A stretch of 64,000 bases of DNA from Candidula unifasciata (lineage: Eukaryota; Mollusca; Gastropoda; Stylommatophora; Geomitridae): NCBI GenBank assembly GCA_905116865.2, contig CAJHNH020004935.1:22501-86500 (forward strand). Direction: 5' to 3'. A program made the translations under genes and the position numbers. The notes under the pieces were generated by a model, which saw only the letters and a program-made list of their open reading frames with translations, ran no database searches and was not told the origin of the DNA. This document shows positions 1 to 64,000 of this stretch, one piece after another (positions within the stretch are counted from its first letter, which is position 1; every line of letters begins with the position of its first letter).

Positions 1-1680
1 TGTTGTGAATGTCGTCGTTCTCCTGGCATAGTCTGCGGAGAAATTGGGAGAACGGAACCCAGTTCTTGCAAGAAGTGGGATGGGAGGACGTGCAGAGAAG
101 GAAAGCGTGGGAATCAGTAGGCTTGTAGTACACCTAGGTGCTAAGGCCTACAGAACTGACGATGACAGCGAGATCCAGAAAATGCACCGACGAAGGTGAG
201 ATGCTGGGATGAAAGTTAGAGAAAAAATGGATAGAGTTCTGCAGTTCCTGAAGGGGCATATTGGTGACACCGATGCAATCATCTATATACCTCCTGTAGA
301 GCTCGGGAAGCCTACCGGTATATGCATGTCGTATCTGGTGCTCGAGGTGCCCATGAAGAGGCAAGAATAGATGGGTCCCATCTTGGTCCCCATAGCGACA
401 CGCTGATCTGGTCGAAATACTGGCCATTAAACTTGAAACGAGTTTAAAGTGAGCACTAACTCAGCCAGTGTTTCGTCCTTTTTAGGACTAAATTTGTTGT
501 TATTTGAAGCCCCACCCTGGTTTTTTGCCAGGGGCCGCAATATAGGCAGGCCATAAATATGGTCAATTGTCTGAACGTGGTTTCTGGGACCTCTCCACGG
601 CGATCCTCATCCACATGGTGGCACTTTGTGTCATCGGGTGTTTATCGCTTGTGTAATGTCCTGGTGGGGTAAAAAGTCAGTCAGCCAGACGAATCAAGGG
701 GTCAGTGGCTATGGCAGGACTGACTTTCTGATCTAGAAAGGACCGCAAAGCCTGGAGGCCATCCGAATGTGGAATAGAGGTGTAGAGGGAGGTAACATCT
801 AAGGTGAAGATGTGGTACCTGGAAGAAGAGGTGAACCGGATAGACTGAAAGTTAGAGATAGCATGGTTGGTGTCTTTGATGTAAGACGGGAGATCAACGA
901 CCAGGTGCTGCAAAATACGGTCGATATGAACTCTGTGGAACAAGCGCAGGCAGACACGATCAGTCTACCTGGGTTGTCCGGTTTATGTATCTTGGGAAGC
1001 ATGTGAAGGCCAGGCTTCCCCAGACAACTGTCCCCGACAAATAAAGAGCTGGCCCGTGCAGGCAGAAGATCTTCCTTGATGAAGGTTGTGATGGTACTTT
1101 TCACAATTTTTTTTTTTACCGTAACATCCTGTGTCTGGGGTTCATAGAAAGATGTGTCACTAAGTTGCCTGTCCCCTTCTTGCAGACATAAATCTTTTCT
1201 CCAGACTACTATCGCCCCTCCCTTGTCGGCAGGTTTGATAACAATATCATCACGACGTTTCAAACGTGTGAGTGCCTGAAGTTCTTGAGGTGAGAGATTA
1301 GAGTGCCGGAGAGGTTGGAATTTAAATTTATTGATCTCGAAAAGAGTTCTGTCAATGTATAGAACCAAAGCTCTAGATACCCCAGGGTTAGGAGTCCAGG
1401 AAGATCTAGGTTTTGAAAACCAGACAGTAGAGTCAGTAGGCACAGGTGCACTGGTTCTCTTACGTATTGTGCCGACATGACGTTGTATGAAGCTCACCCT
1501 GTAAGCCTTCATTGCGAAACAGGCCAACACTTTAGGTCTCTGATTTCAACGTTTATCTTAGGGTTTCTTTCCGGCGTCCTTGTCGTATGCTTCCTATTTA
1601 TGTGCCTGCTTGGTAAATTGTTTTTTTCCTTTTCTTTCTCTAAATATGACAAAAATATTGACATCATCTTTGTTTCATAA
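1..1680 (-). mobile_element. Penelope-like element reverse transcriptase remnant, open at the left window edge
   Basis: Minus-strand reading shows, in order, DDIVIKPADKGGAIVVW (about 1260), MLPKIHKPDNPGRLIVSACA (about 975), FTLDVTSLYTSIPHSDG (about 790), VAMGTKMGP (about 395), YRRYIDDCIG (about 290) and VYYKPTDSHAFLL (about 130). These are the reverse transcriptase motifs of Penelope-like elements, with the catalytic YIDD in place. The frame changes near 940 and a 212-bp retroposon splits it at 469-680. Removing the insertion and one target duplication restores an in-frame LIRLAELVLTLNS junction. The C-terminal part, where many such elements carry a GIY-YIG nuclease, lies off the left edge. 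Inactive relic. Confidence 0.85.
469..680 (+). mobile_element. SINE-C copy 1 (about 212-bp retroposon) inserted in the Penelope-like element
   Basis: Family named here. The body reads from a short gtcctttttaggac hairpin through tttgaagccccaccctgg, the GC-rich middle and cctggtggggtaaaaagtc. It is flanked by the 8-bp repeat tcagccag (461-468 and 681-688). The right end carries a short agtc repeat. I see no tRNA-like A and B boxes. Confidence 0.8.
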
Positions 1681-1719
1681 GGTGTCCCGCTGTCTAGATT
1701 TATTTGTAATATTAATTTG

Positions 1720-2830
1720 TAATTGTAAAAACTAGCCAAGAATTTGCATGAAATAACTATACCATAGTATAAAATTGTAACTAAAACTTGCCTAATGTAC
1801 TTGCCTAGAATGTTTATAATATACATGGCCAAGAATGTAAATAAAATAACTTGCCTAGAATGTTTATGAAATACCTGGCCAAGAATGTAACTAAAATAAC
1901 TTGCCTAGAATGTTTATAAAATACCTGGCCAAGAATGTAACTAAAATAACATGCCTAGAATGTTTATAAAATACCTGGCCAAGAATGTAACTAAAATAAC
2001 ATGCCTAGAATGTTTATAAAATACCTGGCCAAGAATATAAATAAAATAACGTGCCTAGAATGTTTATGAAATACCTGGCCAAGAATGTAACTAAAATAAC
2101 GTGCCTAGAATGTTTATAAAATACCTGGCCAAGAATGTAACTAAAATAACATGCCTAGAATGTTTATAAAATACCTGGCCAAGAATGTAACTAAAATAAC
2201 GTGCCTAGAATGTTTATAAAATACCTGGCCAAGAATATAAATAAAATAACGTGCCTAGAATGTTTATGAAATACCTGGCCAAGAATGTAACTAAAATAAC
2301 GTGCCTAGAATGTTTATAAAATACCTGGCCAAGAATGTAACTAAAATAACATGCCTAGAATGTTTATAAAATACCTGGCCAACAATGTAACTAAAATAAC
2401 ATGCCTAGAATGTTTATGAAATACCTGGCCAATAATGTAAATAAAATAACATGCCTAGAATGTTTATGAAATACCTGGCCAAGAATGTAAATAAAATAAC
2501 GTGCCTAGAATGTTTATAAAATACCTGGCCAAGAATGTAAATAAAATAACATGCCTAGAATGTTTATGAAATACCTGGCCAAGAATGTAAATAAAATAAC
2601 GTGCCTAGAATGTTTATAAAATACCTGGCCAAGAATGTAACTAAAATAACATGCCTAGAATGTTTATAAAATACCTGGCCAAGAATGTAACTAAAATAAC
2701 ATGCCTAGAATGTTTATAAAATACCTGGCCAAGAATGTAACTAAAATAACATGCCTAGAATGTTTATAAAATACCTGGCCAAGAATTTAACTAAAATAAC
2801 GTGCCTAGAATGTATTTAAAATAAGTAGCC
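1720..2830. repeat. 50-bp satellite array, homogenised core
   Basis: About 21 head-to-tail copies of a 50-bp AT-rich unit containing cctagaatgtttat and cctggccaagaatgtaa. Copies differ by a few substitutions (ataaa/atgaa, ctaaa/ataaa) and pairs of variants recur, suggesting higher-order amplification. No open reading frame of interest. Confidence 0.95.
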
Positions 2831-3560
2831 AATAATGTTAAAAAAAAAAAATTTAAACTTGCGAAGAATTTTTATACAATAACTAGCCAAAAATGTAAAT
2901 AAATTAATTAGCAAGGAATATAAATAAAAAAAAAAAAAACTATCTTATGATGTAAATAAACCATCAAGTCTCAAATGTAAATAAAATAAATCAATGAAAA
3001 TGTAAAAGAAAAAAAAAATAATAATAACTAGCCAAGAATTTAAATAAAAGACAATTAGCCAAAAACATAATTTTAAAAAGAAATTTAGTCAAGAATGAAA
3101 AAAAAAAAAAATTGAATTGCTGGAAATGTTATAAAAAAATAATGGCTAAGAATTTGAATAAAATAACTGTTTACAAATGTTAATACAATAAATGGCTGAA
3201 AGTGTTAGAATAGTCGGCTACGTAAAATCACTTGCTGTCAATGTAAATAAAATAAATAGCTAAGAAAGTAAAGAAAATAATTCGCTGGAAAGGTCAATAA
3301 AATTAACGGCTAAAATGTAAATAAAATAACTGGTTAAAAAGGTAAATATAATAAACAGGTTAGAAATGTAAATAAAATAACTGGCTTGGAGTGTAATTAA
3401 CATAACTAGCTTAGAATGTAAATAAAACAACTGGTCCACAATGTAATTAAAATAACAAGCCATAAATGTAAATAATAAAAAAAAGTATCCAAGAATGTAA
3501 ATGAAATAAGTGTATAAGTATGGAAGTGACGTAACTAGCTAAAAATGTAATCAGAACAAT
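2831..3560. repeat. Degenerate flank of the satellite, about 25-bp half-units
   Basis: Diverged copies of a half-unit resembling aactagccaagaatgtaaataaaat, with poly-A runs, spaced 25-40 bp apart. The 50-bp unit of the core looks like a dimer of this older monomer. Confidence 0.8.
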
Positions 3561-3789
3561 TCATCAGATCCTTTTTCACGCCACTGGCACATCAGGCAGG
3601 TCTGTGCTGCACCAATACAGCCCAGCCCGCATCACTTAGAGGTATAATATTATCAGCATCGTGTCGGTCGCCTTTACTTCACCGGACACTTTCTTGTAGC
3701 TTCATTATGCTAGATGAGAGTCACTATCTTTAAACATAGTCATCACCATTTACTTTACCGCCCTAAACACCACGAACTTACAGTCTCCA

Positions 3790-4465
3790 GTCATCTCCTT
3801 GTGAGATGCAATTCTTCGTTATTTGAAGCCCTACTCTAGCTCTTGCCAGGGGCCGCAATATACCCCGACCATAAATATGGCTTAATGGCTGAACGCGGTT
3901 TCTGGGACCTCATCCACATAATGGCACTTTGTGTCATTGGGTGTTTATCGCTTGTGTGATGTCTTAGTGGGGTAAAAATCTACATCTACTACCATGAACT
4001 TTTAGCTGATGATTAATATAGTGTCATTCCCTTGAGGGATGCAATTTGTCTTTATTTGAAGCCCTACTCTGGCTCTTGCCAGGGGCCGCAATGTAGCCGG
4101 CCATAAATTTGGTCTAATGGCTGAACGCAGTTTCTGGGACCTCTCCACGGGTGATCCTCATCCACGTGGTGGCACTTTGTGTCATCGGGTGTTTATCGCT
4201 TGTGTGATGGCATAGTGGGGTAAAATGTACTACTACTACCATGAATTGTAACCTTAGCCATCCCTTGTGGGATTAAATTTTTCATTTTTTTTTGAAGCCC
4301 TATCCTGGCTCTTTCCAGGGGCCGCAATATAGCCCAGCAAATTAATATGGCCTAATGGCAGAAGGGGGTTTCTTTGACTTCTTCACGGGTGATCCTCATC
4401 CACATGGTGGCACTTTGTGTCATCGGGTGTTTATCGCTTGTTTGATGTCCTAGTGGGGTAAAAGA
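3790..4465 (+). repeat. Three SINE-C copies in a head-to-tail array, period about 234 bp
   Basis: The same landmark (cttgtgggatgcaa...) recurs at about 3798, 4031 and 4265, each followed by gaagcc, ggggccgcaat and gtggggtaaaa. The spacers share ctactaccatgaa, so spacer and element were duplicated together. The tails differ (tac repeats in the first two, agatag in the last). Confidence 0.85.
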
Positions 4466-4669
4466 AGATAGAGATAGATAGACAATTAATGCTGTCATTG
4501 TAGTCATCATCAAAATGATCAGCAGCATTATCGCTATAGTGGCAATCATCGTCAGCATCATCAGCTTTATTGCCCAACCACTATTACACATCGCACTGCT
4601 GTATAGCGATTACCATCTTATGATATTCTTGCTTTTGTTAAGCATTTATCTGGTTGTTGTATATTGCAG

Positions 4670-61645
<56,976 letters not shown>

Positions 61646-61675
61646 GTAAGCCATATTTTACTATGTCAAAATGTA

Positions 61676-61850
61676 AATTTTACCCGATAAACACCCGGTG
61701 ACACAAAGTGCCACCATGCGGATAAGGATCACCGGTGGAGAGGTCCCAGAAACCACGTTGAGCCTTCACACTATATTGCGGCATCCAGTTGGAGCTTCAA
61801 AATAACGAAAAATTGCGTCCCACATGGGGACCACGTTAATTACACAACGA
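61676..61850 (-). mobile_element. SINE-C copy, internally shortened
   Basis: taccc|gataaacacccggtgac (the ccaccaggacatcacacaag segment is missing), ccggtggagaggtcccag, ggagcttcaaaataacgaaaaattgcgtccc. Confidence 0.85.
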
Positions 61851-61905
61851 CACCATGTCAAAATACCTTTCGCTCCAGTACTCTGATTCCATTTTCGAAC
61901 AAGAA

Positions 61906-62050
61906 GGAAAGACATGCACAAGTAACAATAGGGTGGAGGACGAGCGGTCTGAATCAGATGGAAGCATCAAGCCCAGAAATGGCGCAAATGCTCGACTTTA
62001 GTCACGAAAGTGACACAAATAACCCAGACCACAAATATAGGCGGAGACTG
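61906..62050 (+). repeat. Repeat-H copy 2
   Basis: ggaaagacatgcacaagtaac ... agcccagaaatggcgcaaatg ... accacaaatataggcggagac; partner of 18741-18883. Confidence 0.85.
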
Positions 62051-62282
62051 TTAGCAGCCTCGGCTAGCTAGCAGCAGTCTGAAAGTGGTCGACCTGTTCA
62101 TTTTTTTCATTAAAAGAACTCGGACTCAGACTTTCGAAAAAGAACTGATTCTTCCGGTGGTGGTTTAATTGTTAGGTTTAAACATAACTCCATCACTGTT
62201 TTCAGTAATTGTAATATCCCTTCAGATCGAACCTACTTCTTAACAGGACTGTTATAATAACATGAATTATATACTTGATTTC

Positions 62283-62525
62283 GACGTCTGTGGCTTAGGC
62301 ATTGGGAACACGATTCGTAATTCCAACGTTCCAGTTGTTGGTGTTTTCACCGCAGACCAGCTTGTGGCGATTTTAACAGTGGTAACTAGAGCCGACCGTT
62401 TAAGGTTGGCAAAATACTGAACGTACAATTGTCTAGGCAAACAAAACAGCCAGCAACCCCACACCTAATGATAGGGTGTGTTCTTCAGCGTACTGTAAAG
62501 GATACACCATTAACTAACTAACTGT
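62283..62525 (+). mobile_element. SINE-D, diverged
   Basis: cgtctgtggcttaggcattggg, cgtaattccaacgttccag, gcgattttaacagtggtaac, ctgaacgtacaattgtctaggc, gtactgtaaaggatacac, then a taac repeat tail (ttaactaactaac). Confidence 0.82.
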
Positions 62526-62559
62526 GCAGTGATTGTCATTCCAGCCGTAAACTGCAGTT

Positions 62560-62890
62560 GATTCTAATTACAGAAGTACATTTTTATGGTCCAGTCAAGA
62601 AGTTGATTGTAATTCTTAAAGTGAATCTTCATATTCCTGCCAGAACGTTGATTTTAAATCCTGAATGAACTTTTCTATGCATGTTAGGAGGTTACTTATA
62701 ATTCATTAAATGAACATTTCTATGCATGTTAGGAGGTTACTTATAATTCATTAAGTGAACATTTCTATGCATGTTAGGAGGTTACTTATAATTCATTAAG
62801 TGAACATTTCTTTTCCTGTTAGAAGTTTATTCTACTTCTTTAAGTGATCTGTTCTAATCCTGCTACGATGTTCCAATTTTTCAAATGAAC
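62560..62890 (+). repeat. 45-bp tandem repeat, three clean and several diverged units
   Basis: ttacttataattcattaaatg + aacatttctatgcatgttaggagg; the clean units are at about 62650-62830. Confidence 0.9.
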
Positions 62891-62894
62891 TGTT

Positions 62895-64000
62895 CTATTT
62901 CTTGTAAATGTGATCAAGGCGGTATGTTACTGGCTGGTGGGTGACCTGATAGCAGCTGTCCTGCATTCTCATATGGTTGCCCTTTGCCTGGGTACGTAAA
63001 CCTCAGAACCATGTAATATCGCCCTGGGACTAACCCAAGGTTCTGCTATTTCACCAGTGCTTTTCCATGTGCATACAAGCAAGATTACAGAACTTGAAGC
63101 GCCAGGTGTTGGAAAAATATTGACATTTGTAGATAGTATTCTCGCATATAAACAGTGAAGCGATAGACAACAGACAGCCTAAGAGGAACTGGTAACTAGA
63201 CAAAGTGGCTGACTGGTGTGCAGAGATGGGCGCGGTCATCAACTTAGAAGACGCTGGACAATAGAGTTTTAAAAGCTAACGTTCCAGACCTCCCAGTAAA
63301 TGACAGAAACATCAAAAGAGAAAGCAAACTGGTGGTACCTGGGTATAATTTTCAACTAAAGCCTCTCCCTCCACGATTATCTGGAGGCAGTTGAGGTGAA
63401 ATGTCAAACATAACTCAGTGCACTCAAGATTATAGTAGCACTGGACATGGAACAAAGAATGCTGTTCACAATGTTCCTGCATGTGATCCTGTTAGTAAAA
63501 GATTATGGAATTGGAATGCCTACTATATCAAAGAGTCAGCTGATAAAACTCGAACACATAGAAAAGGAAGCAATGCGGGTAATTCTGATATGTACAAGAG
63601 ATACTCCGATAGAATGTATACGATAAATGCTTGAAGCCATGCAGGTAATTCTGATATGTACAAGAGATTCTCCGATAGAATGTATACGATAAATACTTGA
63701 AGCCATGCGGGTAATTCTGATATGTACAAGAGATTCTCCGATAGAATGTATGCGATAAATGCTTGCACTGCCTGCTGTTGCAGATAGACACAAAGTTCTG
63801 CAATCAGTCATATCTCAGAGTAGCTGCAGACAAGAAACGCCACCTGCGTGAAGCCCTAGGTAGAGCTAAGGGTCACATACTGAAACGAGTAAGGTCTTGG
63901 ATTGCGCAGGATGAAAAAACACTTATACATTGTACAGACAAGATAATTTTGAGCGAGGAGAGGTCAAAGTGTCCCAGCAATAATCAGATTTGTGTAAAGT
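62895..64000 (+). mobile_element. LINE reverse transcriptase fragment with internal 66-bp triplication, open at the right edge
   Basis: In changing frames: GLTQGSAISPVLFHV (motif B), ILTFVDSILAY (the place of FADD; both aspartates of DD altered except one), then LEHIEKEAM...ILICTRDTPIEC followed by repeated copies of the same segment (63572-63767). It ends with ALPAVADRHK. The order fits the mid part of RNase H-type LINE polyproteins such as the fragment at 46380-46830. Confidence 0.75.

Noticed and set aside
1720..2830. CRISPR-like array
   Set aside because: The repeats are contiguous, with no unique spacers, and the window is clearly eukaryotic.

Overview
This is a piece of a large-intron animal genome. 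It has GT..AG introns, long microsatellites, minisatellites, several SINE families, non-LTR retrotransposons (LINEs), a Penelope-like element, and mariner and hAT remnants. The repeat mix and the receptor's protein sequence suggest a lophotrochozoan, probably a gastropod mollusc. That is inference from general resemblance, not from a marker gene.

The only host gene I can support is one plus-strand receptor-type (membrane) guanylate cyclase, related to natriuretic peptide receptors. Eighteen exons were found by reading coding similarity and splice phases between 4670 and 61645. In order they encode the distal extracellular ligand-binding domain, one transmembrane helix, the pseudokinase (kinase homology) domain, the dimerisation helix and the first part of the cyclase catalytic domain. 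Consecutive exon phases agree at every junction except between 8585/8608 and 9815, where about 20-30 expected residues were not found. The 5' part (N-terminal ectodomain and promoter) and the 3' part (rest of the catalytic domain) lie outside the window. Everything else is intron.

Layout: 1-1680, Penelope-like reverse transcriptase (minus) split by a SINE. 1720-3560, 50-bp satellite. 3790-4465, trimeric SINE array. 4670-9851, ectodomain exons. 9852-20442, a 10.6-kb intron with a 217-bp duplication, a 62-66-bp minisatellite and a foldback element. 20443-24824, membrane-proximal and transmembrane exons, with a CAGA/CAGG array and an RTE fragment. 24825-29336, an RTE element inserted in a G-rich minisatellite. 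29337-49969, exons of the juxtamembrane segment and pseudokinase, interrupted by a LINE with a nuclease-like C-terminus (36.5-38.1 kb), a mariner relic (43.4-44.3 kb) and a SINE at an exon-intron border (47.37-47.64 kb). 49970-57681, a long TTC array, a hAT relic resembling SPIN-type elements, and several SINEs. 57682-61645, two catalytic-domain exons. 61646-64000, more LINE sequence.

I do not see a new multi-gene system. The most unusual observations are: a SINE whose 16-bp target duplication copies the 5' splice site of a kinase-domain exon; a short ectodomain exon that directly abuts the 3' tail of a retrotransposon and has lost its upstream part; an unclassified ~212-bp retroposon family without an obvious tRNA-like head, with two copies showing target duplications inside other transposons; and the SPIN-like hAT copy.
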